Shown piece by piece: positions 39,105 through 51,541 of a stretch of DNA of 64,000 nt. Under the pieces are notes generated by a model. That model was not told where the DNA came from. It did no database searches and saw only the letters and a program-made list of their open reading frames with translations. Positions within the stretch are counted from its first letter, which is position 1, and every line of letters begins with the position of its first letter. The translations under genes and the position numbers were made by a program. This stretch comes from Thuidium tamariscinum (Eukaryota > Streptophyta > Bryopsida > Hypnales > Thuidiaceae), in assembly GCA_947034885.2 (NCBI GenBank), contig OX344753.2, positions 13,206,001 to 13,270,000 on the forward strand, given 5' to 3'.

Positions 39105-40709
39105 GGTGCATAGAGAGAAAAATGATGTACGTTTGTTAGGAATGATTTAGGGGACCAAGATAATCAATTTCATATTTTTTTGAGCTTGTATGAATATAAT
39201 GTGAATTTTTGAAAACAAATGTATAGATGCACCTACTATGGACATTAGATTAACACCAAAATGGGTATAAAAACATCCAAAAGCAACACACTCTAACCTT
39301 GGATCCTATATGGATAATTGGCCACTTTTTAGAAGAGTGACAATTTCTTGAAACCTCACTAGTTTACTTTAGAACCCCTTATGTCTTCTTTGAGGTCATT
39401 TGTAGTTAGATTTAGATTCTTTTCTAGGTGTCCATCAACGACTAGTGTTCCATTTGGGAAACCTTATATCTAAGCAGTGGAATGAGTTGATACATCTATA
39501 ATGGATATTAAATAAATAATAAATAAAACACAAAAAGGGTGAAGAGAAAAGAAAAGTGAAAAAAATGAGTACATTGTGCTCAAAGAAATTCATGACATTA
39601 ACATGGAAAAGTACATGTTCATGCCGTTTGTGCAAGTCAATTTTGTAAATAACTGGTGAAAATTAGAAACATATCTAAAATTGTAAAAATTGTAAAAGTC
39701 TTTTGAAAATCTATTAAAATTCATTGTTGTCAATTTTGAATATCCAAAAACTATTCTTGAGAAAATTTAGAAAAAAAATCACATTTATAAATGAATAGAA
39801 AAAAATCCAAAATTAGGAGTGTTGATAAAGTAGGAAAAAAAAGTGCTGAAATCCAAGAAAAGAAAAACAAGTTACTGAATTGTTGAAATTTTTAATTTAA
39901 ATATCTCAACAACGAGCTACTAAATCTTACCTGCGTGTATAGTATGTATTTGGAACTTTAGAGCACCAATCTAAACAAAATATGGTGGAAAACTTCTAGA
40001 GGGTCGTTGCAAGAAACACTTACTGGTTTTGTCTCAAAATGGCTCAAAATCAGTGAGTCCTGTGAGTTTTGTGACTTCTGGAATTTTTTTTTAAATTGAA
40101 AAAAATATGGATAATTTGAGGAGCAATGAAAATATAATGTCTCTTAAAATTCAGACCTAAGAAAAAATTTCTCTAAATGTTATAGACAATGGAAAATACA
40201 ATGAAAATAGCTATTTTTTCAGTAATTTGGTAAAAATAGTAAAATAATTCAAAAAATGAAAATGAAAATCCATTTTTTTTCCAAGTGAAGGTCTTTCTTT
40301 TCCAACAAATTTCATCTTTGGAAAAAATTAATTTTATTCTCCACACTTGCGCAAAGTTAGTCACTTTGACGACACATGGAGGTTGAACAATATAGTATTT
40401 TCAAAAAATCTCTTCATGGTCTTGTATAACTTTAGGTAAGGTCCTTGCATGCCAATTTTCAGCTCAAAATTTGCATTTTTGGGTCAAAAATAGGACTAAC
40501 CCCCCCCCCCCCCCAAATGGCCAAAGTAGACACCCAATTGGGGGTAGTTTAAAAATAGTAAACTAATTTTGAAAAAATTGAAAAAATTACAAAAAAATGT
40601 AAAACTTTTTTATGCACCTTCATTTCCAAGTTTCAAGTCAAATGAACAAAAGATACAAAAGTTATGAGAAAAAACTACCTACTAAAGGTCAAGGGGACAA
40701 AAAAAGGGA
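39105..40709. other. AT-rich intergenic DNA
   Basis: Nothing supported except the poly-C tract at 40501. Confidence 0.6.
40501..40514 (+). repeat. Poly-C tract, 14 bases
   Basis: An uninterrupted run of C in AT-rich DNA; length could be affected by sequencing. Confidence 0.85.
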
Positions 40710-41241
40710 CTACACTAAAGATGATATTTAGTGTTTAGTGACATTTAGTGTTTTTACCACCCTACCAGCCGCAACATTAAATCTGAACTGTAGGACAATT
40801 AGTGTTGTGTTAAATTTCAATCAGAGTTGTCATATTGGACCGACTGCAAAGTTCAGAGCTCTGTAACTTTTGCAAAACAAATCTGAAGTGGACATATGAT
40901 ATGTTTTTTGGCATCTACAAAAATTGTAGATGCCAAAAAACATATCATATGTCCACTTCAGATTTGTTTTGCAAAAGTTACAGAGCTCTGAACTTTGCAG
41001 TAAAAAATTGTCCGATATGACAACTCTGACTTCAATGCACCGCCTCCACTTTCTCTTCTCTTCCCTTCCCATTAATGTGTTCTAACATTAAATGTAAACC
41101 TTTTCAGATTTCAGATTTACTATGGAGTACATTTAGTATTTGAATTGACATTTAATGTTACTTACTTTCATAGGGTAATTGGCTTTTAGTGTATGCCTTC
41201 GTATTTAGTGTACAAGACACTAAATATCATCATTAGTGTAG
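40710..41241. mobile_element. Foldback element with long central palindrome, 532 bp
   Basis: Outer inverted ends CTACACTAAAGATGATATTT against CTACACTAATGATGATATTT. The middle (about 40821-41028) is a nearly perfect palindrome with arms of about 100 bp, its centre near 40922 (CTACAAAAATTGTAG). The same 60-80 residue frame therefore appears on both strands, which is an artefact. TSD not clear. Non-coding. Confidence 0.78.
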
Positions 41242-42017
41242 TGTTTCTTGTAATCACCTTAGAATGATCAATACAAGCAATCCAAAATAGTGGCCAACAC
41301 TTTTCCTAGAAACAACATTTTCATAGTATTTATGAGCACTTGAAAATGATGAATTTGAAAAAAAAACTCAATGTAGCATGTAATTTCTATGAATTTTCAA
41401 AGTGAAATGTAAAGTGATTTAGATCCTATTTGGAATTACTGAATCTAAGTGTAAAGTTCGTTCAAAGAGGACTTTTAAATAGGACTACTTCTAAACACAC
41501 CTAATTGTCATTGCAACCAAACTAAGAATTCAATTTGTTCTTTTAACCCAAAAATAAATGTTTTACTCCCACTAAATTGTTAATTATCAAATTTCACTCT
41601 CTACTCTTAAAACCACAAGGGTTTAATATTCTCCCAAATTTTACTTTCTTTGATATTTTCACGAACGAGCTTCTAAGTTGGTCTTTTCAACATCACAACT
41701 TTGATCTCCTTCTAGGATCAGCATCCAATTTAGTTCCATCCACCAATAATACTTGTCCCTCCTTGATGGAACTTCAACTTCTTTCTTCACTAACTTAGGC
41801 TTCAATGTTTTTGAAATACAACCAATTGGAGGATAAACTTTACTACAATAGAGGCATTTCCCACAAGCCAACTTGGGCTTAACTTTCTTAATTTTACTCT
41901 CATCCATAATTATCCATTTGTACCCAGTCTAATTGTATCACTTTCTCACATAATAATTTGACACAACTTCCTAATCAATAATTGACATAGTTTTAAAGTC
42001 AATTAGGAAATCAATCA
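41242..42017. other. AT-rich intergenic DNA
   Basis: A minus frame at 41659-41907 contains CGKCLYCSKVYPPIGCISK, which could recall a degraded zinc-finger segment, but with no flanking exon the call is not supported. Confidence 0.4.
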
Positions 42018-42021
42018 TTAA

Positions 42022-42945
42022 CCCCTAAAGGACCAAACTGCATTTTTTGGCAACATAGCAATTTTGGGCAGCTCACTACAGATGGAGTTTTTATTTTTTT
42101 CATTGAAATTTTCACACAACATGTGCCCAAGGAGTAGCTTTAAGGCCTAACATTTTTCATAACTTTTGACTACATGGTCAAAAAGTTATTGCATGATATC
42201 TAGTTTTCATTGGTCGGCGGGTAGCCCAAAAATTTCTTATAAAAACTTTTTTTTCAAAATTAAAAATTTGAAATTGGTTTTCTAGATGTACATGTATGCA
42301 AAAAGTTTTGAATCATTCCATTTTGATTTATGAAATGAAAGTTATAAAGAGATTTAGTTTGCAGGCGGTTATGGATTCTCTACTCTAAAATAAACCTTGA
42401 AAGCCTTTATTTTCCTCAATTTTAAATATTTCTAAAAAAAAATTAAAACTTTGGATGTTGATTGTTTGTCACAATATTACAACCATTGGGATTGACATTT
42501 ATTTATTCTATAAATAAAGTTTTAACAATTTAGTATTTTGAATCACTCTCTACTTCTTTCTACTTATTAATTTTTTCCTATATGTTGTACAATTCCAAAT
42601 GATGCGAAATTTTTTGAGCATATAGCCAACTTGCTGTGAAGAATGAATCCAAAGAAGCACCACCATTTTGGACATTTTTTCATAGAAATGTGACCTAGTG
42701 AAGTGCAGCTGCCCACTTTTTTGCAGGGACTAAAAAGGGTTTTTGTCAATTCAAATGCTAATATCTTGCAATCTATATGGTGAAAAATTCTGAAATTTTT
42801 TCCACATCTTTTCACACAAGTGTACTATAAGATCTTATAGTTACATGTGTCTGAAAATGTTTTTTTTTCAAAAATTTGGTGCTTGAAGTAGAAATGGCAG
42901 TTTTGGTGTGTTTTTGGTGAAGAGATAGTCTCTGACCTTTAGGGG
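42022..42945 (-). mobile_element. Non-coding TTAA element (family P1), 924 bp
   Basis: TTAA at 42018-42021 and 42946-42949. Near full length, in the opposite orientation to 5243-6169: its left end carries the GGCAACATAGCAATTTTGGG block that is at the right end of that copy. Internal frames are shadows of repeat sequence. Confidence 0.82.
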
Positions 42946-44284
42946 TTAAAGATAACCAAATTGATTTACTCTCAATTGAAATCATTTGATAATCACAAAT
43001 CGACCAATTTAATAACACTTAGCTACCATTCCACCAACCAACACAAACATTCCCAAATTGCATTTCATTCACATCATTCAACACTATAATCCAACTTGGG
43101 AACTACTCCAGCATACACATAGCTTGGACACACTCAACATAGGCTTCAAATCAACTTGCCATAGCCTCAAATTAATTTTGATTTGGTGAGAAAATCACCA
43201 TTAAACATTACAATTGTTTTTAATATGATCTGTTCTAAGAATCTCTGAATAGGACACCTTCTACAATTTTATCAAATTGCTCACTGTCCTTCTACTGTCA
43301 ACATTGAGCTCCACTCAAAAATCCCACAATTTACTCATGTACTCCACCTACTTTCTCCAACTTAGAATCATGTTTTAAATCTAACTTTCACATACCACTG
43401 ATTCACCTAATTGCTTTCACCTTAGCTCATCACTCCAAATTGTAGACTTAAAATTCTACAATTTCTACTGTCCCACCAATTCCACACTCCTATTTGGCAA
43501 TAATTCACTCTCAATTATTCCAAAATAGGTTATCACTTCGGCTCCATAGATCGAAATAATTCTTCTTCATCTACATTACTTTTCCGACTTGAAACACAGA
43601 CACAAGCACAAATGCAGACCCTCAGTACACACATTAACACTCAAAACAAACAAATTTCCCATTTGGAAATACAAAAATAAAAACAAAAATATGCAACATG
43701 ATAGGTTGGGACTCACAACGGACTCATTCAACACTGGGTGACAACAAAATTGAAAAATATAAACAAATAGGAAACCAAAAATCAATTACCAAAATTGCTC
43801 CGACTTGGAAACCTAACTGCACAACAAAAACACAAGTTGAAACCGCAAAATCCAATTGTTGCCAGCCAAACAACCCTTGAGTTGGAAACTGACAAGTAGC
43901 CATCAACCTCCAACTACTTTGAATTGACAATCTAAAAATCTAACTTGGATTCTCTTCACAGTCTTTCAACTAGGATCCTAGTTGACCTACTACTTAGCAG
44001 ACCTCACTCAAATCCAATTTGGAATTTACATAACAAAATTAACCCAAAATTGCATTCCAAATTGGCTAAAAGATATACAAAATCATCCAATTAGAACACA
44101 AATATACCAAAAAGCCTCTCAAAACTCAAAATTAACACCAAAATTCTCACAAAAAGTTAAAAGTAATTCTCCTATTAGGTAATGTACATGAAAGCTCCCT
44201 TGACCACAGAAACTATCATATAGTTGAATCTAAACTTGAATTCTTACAAAATTAGCAATCAACCAATTATAGTTTAATAAGAAG

Positions 44285-44410
44285 ACAAACCCCTCATTGT
44301 CTAAGGGGACAAAAATTGTCCTCATATAGATTGGTAGTTCCATTCAAAGTGTTGTAACTTTTGCATCAAATGTCCAAATTCAATAAAACTTATTGGAAAA
44401 GTTGCGCATA
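44285..44410 (+). repeat. Dispersed repeat pair, first copy
   Basis: CTAAGGGGAC…TTGTAACTTTTGCATC…AATGTCCAAATTCAATAAAACTTATTG recurs in diverged form at 46257-46370. Ends and element type were not resolved. Confidence 0.55.
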
Positions 44411-46256
44411 TTAGCCAAGTTTGTATGCTAAAATTTTTAGATCTATCCAAGATATATAGTACAATGTTTTGGGAGCCTATTGAAGTTCGTAGGTTCAATT
44501 TGAGTTCACCAAACTATAATTGATGGCTATAACTTTGGAGGCTTGTATCAACTTTATCCAATGTTTGTTTTCAATAAAATTACATTGTATTCTTATAGAA
44601 GTTTAATTAGTAGAAGGACCCATAATAGATAAAATAAGCACATCTAGACATGATCTAGGATCATAGTGCAAGGCATAGCAAATATTTCAAAGGTTCATTG
44701 ACAAATATGATGGGGATTGCAAAAAAAAATTGTGCTTTTATCTCTTGAATTGAAATTATTGTGAATTTTGAAAGGCGAAAGTTGGGCTTGATCATTGACC
44801 AACATCTAGAGTCATCCTATTCCAATCATTCAAGAACTACTTTTTTGCTCATTGATTCCTACTTTTTTGCTCACTCATGTGTCATAAATTTATTGGTTGA
44901 AACCTTGAAAAATACCAAAACATGCACTCTAAGGAAAAAATGGAAATCCATTCCAACCTTGGTTGGAGTTATAGTACCCATTGATTGTCAATGGGGCACC
45001 AATTTTCCTAGTTATTTTGAATGTTTGAGAGCAATTTGAAGTTCAAAATTCAAACATTTTTTAGATTATAACAAACTTTTGCAATTTGTTTCTTCATACA
45101 ATGTTTGTTTCTAATCATTTAAAAATATATATATATATTCTAGTCTATGAGGATTAATGTTGTCCAACCAAGGTTTGCAATATTTTTAATGAATAATTGG
45201 TATCTATCAAGTTGGAGTTATGGAATATGGAGAGAAGTAGTGGTTACAATATTGTAAATTCAATAAATTGTATTCTATGGTCTTTTAATAAATGAAATAG
45301 GTGTGGTTTGGGATATAGTAGAATATATACACATAATATTTCTCAACCTTTTTTTGGCACCATGGTGTCAAATTGCACCATTTTAAAATGAAATTCTACT
45401 TTTTGTCAAATTTAAGTAATCTTTTTTTGCCAATTTTTTTTCATTTCTATTCAAAATATAGATTAAATTGAAAATTTTGGATGAAAAATGTATGAATATG
45501 ATTGAAAAGTGTTTTTGTATTTTAAAGATGGATGGATGTAGAAATACAATGCTTCATTAAATTTTAAATAATTGCCATCTTGGCACTTTGTCCACAACAA
45601 GCAAAAAGGGTGTTTTAAGTGAGCTTTTAAATATAGTCCTAGAGACCTAAATATAAGATTATAAGTAATGACCTTTAATGAGATTTTCAATAGGAAATTA
45701 CTAGAGATTAAAAAAAATTTTAAAAGTACTTGATTTTCATTTGTAAAAAAATTGTTAAATAGAAATAAGTCTAAGACTGAATGAAATACTAAAGTGTTAA
45801 TAGCTCTAAGGTGGAATTGAAACATTATATCACAACAATTGTCCATAAATTTATCATTACTAGTCCAAATAGAATGATTCAAAGATTCAAATGTATACAA
45901 AAGCATAATTTTTGAGAAAAAATTAAAAAATTAAAAAGATTAAATATTTTGTGTTTTTTTAGTTGCTTGCTTAACTATTTTTTTGGACTTTGAATGGCAT
46001 AGCCTTTGTCCCAAGCACCAATTGAAATAAAAAATTTATTTTTAGAAAACCAATGTGATTTCCTATCTTTAAGAAATGTTTTAAAAGAATTATGTCAAAA
46101 TTGAGGTTCCATGAGGTTGCTTGAAATCCAAGTGTCCCATGAGGGGATTATGGAATTTAATGGATTAAGTCTCAAAGTGGAGGAAATTTTGTGCAATCAA
46201 CCTCAAGGGGAAGTGACTTAGCTTCTAGGTGTAAAGAAATTCTTATTCCCTAAAAA

Positions 46257-46370
46257 CCTAAGGGGACTAAAAGTGCCCTCACATAGTTTAGAAGTCCAAT
46301 TTGAATTGTTGTAACTTTTGTATCGAATGTCCAAATTTAATAAAACTTATTGAAAAATTTGCACTTACTT
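46257..46370 (+). repeat. Dispersed repeat pair, second copy
   Basis: Same order of blocks as 44285-44410 (CTAAGGGGAC, TTGTAACTTTTG, TAAAACTTATTG). Starts near CCCTAAAAACC, reminiscent of TTAA-element ends, but no TTAA pair was found. Confidence 0.55.
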
Positions 46371-47098
46371 TGTCTTCAATTTGTGTGGTCAAATTTCTAT
46401 TGTAATACAAGATGTGGTTAAAGCAATGATGTTCTTAAACCCTCCAAAGGCCCTAGGCCTCTTGAGCTTTAGAGGTTAATGTTTTGCATGTGTTTGCATG
46501 TTTTTAATTTGTTGGTATGAAAAGCAACTCATTCTTGATTACACACTTTCATTCTCATAGGATAGGGTGGTCTATTTCCAATCACTTGTGATTCATCATA
46601 TTTGAAAATAGGACTCTTCTTTGATACGGAGGCACTTGCCGATGAAGCACTCTCAATTGTTGCCACAATTTTCTATCACATTAGAGTTAATTGTAAAGTG
46701 TGTGTAGTGAGGGACGGGGACCTACAGCTTGTGAAAACACAAGAGGAAACTCCTTAGAGTACCAAAACTGAGGTCCAAAGGAGTTTGGTGCCATAATTTT
46801 TTTCTACTATTTTCAAGTTATACCTCCCTCTAATCCCCCCTATTTCAAACTGGAGTTTCTTTTATGACTAACTTTATTGTTGAAGCACTTTTCAATTTTA
46901 CAACAAGCCCTTGGCTAGAAATAGGATGACATGTATGACTATTGTGGGAAGAATAGAGTCTTCACTTAAAAAAGTCATGATAATTTTAATTTGGGAAATA
47001 AAATAGGTAAGCAATTGAAGGAGAACTTCAATTAACCCCGTGAAGACACTGTGGACCAAAAGTCCGATGGATGACTGTAGATAAAGAGAATGCACCTA

Positions 47099-47371
47099 AG
47101 GTAGGTACACCCAAAAGCGCCACTTATTCATACTGAGCCTAGTTCCTGCTATTAATGAGTTCAAATTTTTATGTAGTCTTGTTGGCAAGTGAAAGCATGT
47201 TCCAACGCACCAAAGAACGTAGGATTTGGATACCGTATGCAAAAGTTATTAATAGTCAAAGTATGTTTCTGAAAGCGCCATCTACAGTCTGTGAACATGA
47301 CTGATTTTGAAAATGTATGTGCACTGCAGATGGCACTTTTAGGAACAGGGCGCTTTTGGGTGTACCTACCT
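47099..47371 (+). mobile_element. TA-flanked MITE family M5, copy 4, 273 bp
   Basis: TA at 47097-47098 and 47372-47373; ends AGGTAGGTACACCC on both sides. Very similar to copy 3 and only 136 bp from the piggyBac element. Non-coding. Confidence 0.85.
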
Positions 47372-47503
47372 TATTGGTCTAGTAATCGGAGAATTCTGGA
47401 GACTACCTTGATCATGGGGGGCCATGTCCTTCCAAGGTTAACTTGAAGTGTAAGCAGTCATCCATGGGCACCACTCAAGCACATCCTGAAGATAAGCTTC
47501 AAC

Positions 47504-47529
47504 TTAACCCTGAAACGCCGGGCGGGTCA
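47504..47529 (+). repeat. Left TTAA target site and terminal inverted repeat of the piggyBac element
   Basis: TTAA (47504-47507) is followed by CCCTGAAACGCCGGGCGGG, mirrored at the right end. It lies about 1 kb beyond the transposase stop codon. Confidence 0.85.
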
Positions 47530-48511
47530 CCGCGTGCTCAAAGTGCTGTCGGGACCTACTACCGCGAGGAAGAAGAGAATCTCATGCAGCAACTACAGAT
47601 GAGGCTACAGTGATGAATCGAGTGTGCAGGCCTGAGGTAGTGGCGAATGTGAGGCACAGGACCGTCGAGAATCACAGAAAAGAGCAGGGGCTCGGAATCT
47701 TTGGCATGATTACTGCCGAGGTTTGAGCTTGTCCTCATGCGGGCAGAGGTCTAAATTAGCTAAAATCATGGACTCAAGGAATGACACGGAAGATTCAGAT
47801 GCTCGAAATGGAAGGACCGTGGAATAGCAAGTGGCACATGAGTTGAAAGTCAGAATCTCCGCATGAAAATGCAAGCTGTAAGCCTTGTAATTACATAGCG
47901 TCACTATACAAGAAAAAACAGAACAGTATCCTCATACTACGGCATGGGTGTCCCTCTGCAAGGAAAACGACGGAATTTAGCCATGGGTGTACAGCTGTGA
48001 TGTAGAAGTCGACGTGAAACAAGTAGGAATTGTTGAGTACAACAAAGGTGATTGAATCCGCTGGGGAAATCACACCACAGTGGTTGACGCTGTGGGCAGG
48101 CAAGAGAACGAACGGGCTGGCAGCTCCACATCCTCGGGCACAACTGTAGCACTGTTGCGGGCTTCGGGCAGGCAGCTGACAGTGCCTGCAGAGAAGCGTG
48201 TGGCCCGGTGGTGACCTGACGACGCTGGCAGGTCTTGGAAGCCCAACCGCCAGCCTATTCTTCCGCGCGCTGGGACTTGGAGGTTGCAGACCTTCAGCAA
48301 CTTCAGCGTTCGTCACAGCATGACATGTGCCACAGAGAGTGATGTAGGACAAGGTAGGGAACGTCTTGGAAGTCCAGAGAAATAGAGCTTCCCAGAAGTG
48401 AAAGTAAAAACCTATAGAATGTGCCGAGTACTGTACATGCAGATGCTACATATGAAACTTGAGATCTATACTTTTTTTTTTGAAACATGCTGATGGTGGA
48501 TACAGAGAAAG
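47508..48511. other. Non-coding 3' part of the piggyBac element
   Basis: This stretch lies between the left end and the transposase stop. Short open frames on both strands (for example 47891-48352, minus) show no recognisable domain and are taken as chance in GC-richer DNA. It probably holds the 3' UTR and subterminal transposase-binding sequence. Confidence 0.55.
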
Positions 48512-51500
48512 TCACCAGTGCGTGCTCCAGTAGCAAGCTCCCTTACAAACATGTGCATGGCATCCTGGACAAGCTTGATTTGTGCGTTGTCCACACACGA
48601 TGCAATTCCCTCTTTTTGTGCCCATACTCTTCGTACCGTGGACTGCTGCAACATAGGGTGCTCGTTTGGAGAATCCATGAGTGCGTCCACTCCATTTCGC
48701 CACGAGCTCCTTCGCCAACTGCAACTGAAAAGATAAGTGCGTCATGGGCTCCTCCATGAACCGAAAACTGATGTCACTATGCACAATCCAAGCATTACAG
48801 ATGGTTGTGTCTAATAAGTACGAAAACAAACGATGCCACCATTTGTGGCTCCTTGTGAGACATGAATATAAGCCTCTCAATTGATCTGCTGTGTCCACAC
48901 CCCTCATATTCTCCGTGTATTGCAGATGCATGGGTCCTGTGATAACTTTTTTCTTTTTCCCATGAAATCTGCGGTACACAAACTGGCGAGTTCTAGGTGC
49001 TGATTTCGCCTCTGCATGCGTGGATAGGAGGACCACTGCATTGCGATCCTTCCACACTGAACAACAAATGCGACCTTCCTGGTGCATACGGTAATCAATC
49101 CAGCCAAAATCTTGGTTTTTTGTGGCATCCTTCGCATACATAGATCGTGGGACATACTTCCTATTGGCTTTGAGTGTTCCCGTCGCCATAATCCCCACAT
49201 CAAGTAAGTCCAGAAACAAGGGCACGGATGTGAAGAAATTATCGGTCGTGACAATATGACCTTTGCCTCCGAGGTCACTCATGAGATGCTTGACCACATG
49301 CCTGCCTTGCAAACCCTCTCCCTTTCCACTACGCTCTGGAAAGGATTGCATCATGGTCTCCATGGCATCGCTATCGTCAGAAGAGGAGGAATTATCATGT
49401 GGATTGCCAAATTTACCACAGTACACATTGAAATTCCATACATACTTTGAAAGAGCGTCTGCAGCTACCCATATTTTCAAACCGAAGCGCACAGGTTTTT
49501 TAGGCATGTACTGGCGAATTGGTGAGTACTTGCCTTTGTACATCACCATGCTTTCATCCACTGTCATCTGCTGGTTGGGGAACCAGAAGCTACGAAAAGC
49601 ACTGCTGACCGCATCCAATAACCACCTGACCTTGTGCAACTTGTCATACAAAGGACTGTCACGGTCTTGGACTTCCTGTGGGGCAATTGCCAAATGCAGA
49701 CAACGTGTGAGGCGTTCAAATCTATCTCGTTTCATGACCTGCCCTATTACTGGACAGCTGAATAGAGCCTCCGTTCTTGACCAGTAAAGGCGACGGTTGG
49801 GGAGTTTTTTTATCCCCATTCGCAGGTGAATGCTCAAGAAAGCTCCAAGCTCCGGAACAGTAAGCGGATACCAGTCCTGTCCTCCACGTGTCTGCCCTTT
49901 CTTCTTCACAACCTCTGATGCATATAAATTCGTCTCTCTGACAATCCTTCTCAACATTTTGGGCGACCAAAATTTATGGAACAAGCCAAGCACTGAGGGC
50001 AGGCGGCCATAAGGATGGGTACAGCCTGGAGTGGGGCCAGTGAAAGGCAATGCATTATCCTTGTAATGTGGCACGCCAGGTAGCCAAGTCTCTGGTGCAA
50101 AACGAGACAACAGAGGGTCCACCTGCTTCCCTGATTTCTTGCGAGTACTTTGATCTTTGCGTTTACTCCTCTGACGTGCCTTAGATTGAAGCAATCTTTT
50201 CCGTGCATCCAGCCAGTCCTTCCCTTTATACCATGAATCACTACTGGAATCAGCGGACCCGCCCATGTCAGCTTCGTTCTGAACGTGACCGTTATGGTCT
50301 GTTCGAAAATGGCTTGCAGTACCCGCGCTCCCGCCCGAATGAGGTCCGCCTTCCTCAGCTGGAGCTCTCCTTCTTCTTCGTTGCGGTGGATTACTAGCGG
50401 CCATATCAATCTCTGCGTCCGCTAGCATTCGACCTTGCTGTCGCTTTTGATTGTTGCGAATGACGCCGGACCTTGTACTTCCGCGTCTATTACAGTTCTC
50501 AGTGGATGCAGGTGCATGGCGTCGATGCCGTGGAGGTCGCGGTCTCCCCGCTGCAACGAATGCACCCTCGGACAATGTGTCCTCCGAGTCTAGATCATGC
50601 TCACTTGCAGGTCCATGAGCGGTCGTTGTAGCACCGATCTGCCTTCCCGAATCGACGTCCGTATCAGCATCAGTGGACACACCGGAGGTGGACGTCGTAC
50701 CTTCATCGATGTCAAAGAAATCGTCAGCAGAGGAGGGGTGGCCGTCATAGGGTTCATCAGGTACGTCGTCACTTCCTGATTCCTCATGAAGTCTAGCTGT
50801 TGAGGTCGATGCTTGAGCGCCTGTAGGGTTCATGGGTTTCCGGGTACGGGGAGGAAGAACAGCACTGGGACGGAGCACTGCCCCCGCACACATTTCCTCG
50901 ATGTGGCCATCCTCGTACCTCAAAACTAGAAATTTCTGCTGGCTAGTTGGGTGGATTCCCTCCGCAAGAACATGCGCATTTGTGTACACGTCGATGTCGA
51001 CATCTCCGTCATCATGAACGAGCCCTCTCTGGACGGAGACTACTTCTAAGTGAATGATGCTATTATGCGACGGTTGAATGTCAGCATGCGATTCGTGGCT
51101 CACCTCAGTTGACATTGTTGTTGTCGCAGGCGCGGTCGGTGCTGGAGTCACACATGCCGAGGACGAGCCGAGCACCGTCGTAAGCGGCGGACAACTGCTC
51201 CGGGTTGATTCGGCCGTTTCTCCGGGTCTTTCTGATCCCTTGTCGACGTCGATCGCTCCGGCGGTCATCAGCGGATTGCGCCTGAGTCGGGGTGCTGGTG
51301 CTTCCTTCAACGGCTCGTTGATCGCTCCGGTTGACATCGACGGACTGCGCCTGAGTCGGGGTGCTGCTGCTTCCTTCAGCGGCTCGTCCATCTGCTCCGG
51401 CGGTACTGACGGGAAATTGGGACTGCCGACTGGTCCTGCACGTGATTCTTTGCGCCTCGACACTCCCTTGCGTGCTGGTGCTGGCCCGCCTTGCATTCGT

Positions 51501-51541
51501 GCTAGTCGTTTCATGCTCCTCATCGACGCCATGCTCGTCAT
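48512..51541 (-). CDS. piggyBac-type transposase (DDE_Tnp_1_7), 1009 aa
   Basis: This protein would cut and rejoin the element at TTAA sites. Residues 1 to about 450 are low-complexity, rich in Ala, Ser, Pro and Arg, with acidic patches, and include two copies of a 23-residue repeat near 52-97. The catalytic region follows (about 470-930). Its aspartates are visible as TVDESMVMYKGKYSPIRQYM (D662), VTTDNFFTSVPLFLDL (D767) and ENMRGVDTADQLRGLYSC (D883), the last followed by HKWWHRLFSYLLD. The final 30 residues, from CIVCGQRTNQACPGCHAHVC, form the Cys/His-rich finger typical of the family, ending right at the stop. At 1009 aa it is longer than the roughly 600-aa insect prototype, the excess being at the N-terminus. 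The first Met of the frame is used; the true start may be later or may come from a spliced upstream exon. There are no internal stops or frameshifts. Confidence 0.93.
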   Translation of the reverse strand: MTSMASMRSMKRLARMQGGPAPARKGVSRRKESRAGPVGSPNFPSVPPEQMDEPLKEAAAPRLRRSPSMSTGAINEPLKEAPAPRLRRNPLMTAGAIDVDKGSERPGETAESTRSSCPPLTTVLGSSSACVTPAPTAPATTTMSTEVSHESHADIQPSHNSIIHLEVVSVQRGLVHDDGDVDIDVYTNAHVLAEGIHPTSQQKFLVLRYEDGHIEEMCAGAVLRPSAVLPPRTRKPMNPTGAQASTSTARLHEESGSDDVPDEPYDGHPSSADDFFDIDEGTTSTSGVSTDADTDVDSGRQIGATTTAHGPASEHDLDSEDTLSEGAFVAAGRPRPPRHRRHAPASTENCNRRGSTRSGVIRNNQKRQQGRMLADAEIDMAASNPPQRRRRRAPAEEGGPHSGGSAGTASHFRTDHNGHVQNEADMGGSADSSSDSWYKGKDWLDARKRLLQSKARQRSKRKDQSTRKKSGKQVDPLLSRFAPETWLPGVPHYKDNALPFTGPTPGCTHPYGRLPSVLGLFHKFWSPKMLRRIVRETNLYASEVVKKKGQTRGGQDWYPLTVPELGAFLSIHLRMGIKKLPNRRLYWSRTEALFSCPVIGQVMKRDRFERLTRCLHLAIAPQEVQDRDSPLYDKLHKVRWLLDAVSSAFRSFWFPNQQMTVDESMVMYKGKYSPIRQYMPKKPVRFGLKIWVAADALSKYVWNFNVYCGKFGNPHDNSSSSDDSDAMETMMQSFPERSGKGEGLQGRHVVKHLMSDLGGKGHIVTTDNFFTSVPLFLDLLDVGIMATGTLKANRKYVPRSMYAKDATKNQDFGWIDYRMHQEGRICCSVWKDRNAVVLLSTHAEAKSAPRTRQFVYRRFHGKKKKVITGPMHLQYTENMRGVDTADQLRGLYSCLTRSHKWWHRLFSYLLDTTICNAWIVHSDISFRFMEEPMTHLSFQLQLAKELVAKWSGRTHGFSKRAPYVAAVHGTKSMGTKRGNCIVCGQRTNQACPGCHAHVCKGACYWSTHW

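Larger units (their letters stand above)
42950..47098. other. AT-rich intergenic DNA
   Basis: Holds the diverged repeat pair 44285/46257. TTAACCCCGTGAAGACACTG at about 47033 resembles one end of a TTAA element with no matching partner. No gene supported. Confidence 0.5.

Noticed and set aside
40830-41072. Similar frames of 60-80 codons on both strands
   Set aside because: They arise from a near-perfect palindrome, which makes the two strands encode the same residues.
41659-41907. Cys-containing minus frame resembling a zinc finger
   Set aside because: Only a short CxxC-type segment in a random-looking frame, with no second exon or family match.
47032-47098. TTAACCCCGTGAAGACACTG as one end of another piggyBac-like element
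   Set aside because: No matching inverted end with TTAA was found nearby, so an element cannot be supported.
47891-48536. Frames of 71-153 codons downstream of the transposase
   Set aside because: Mutually overlapping frames in GC-richer non-coding transposon DNA; no domain and no consistent coding signal.
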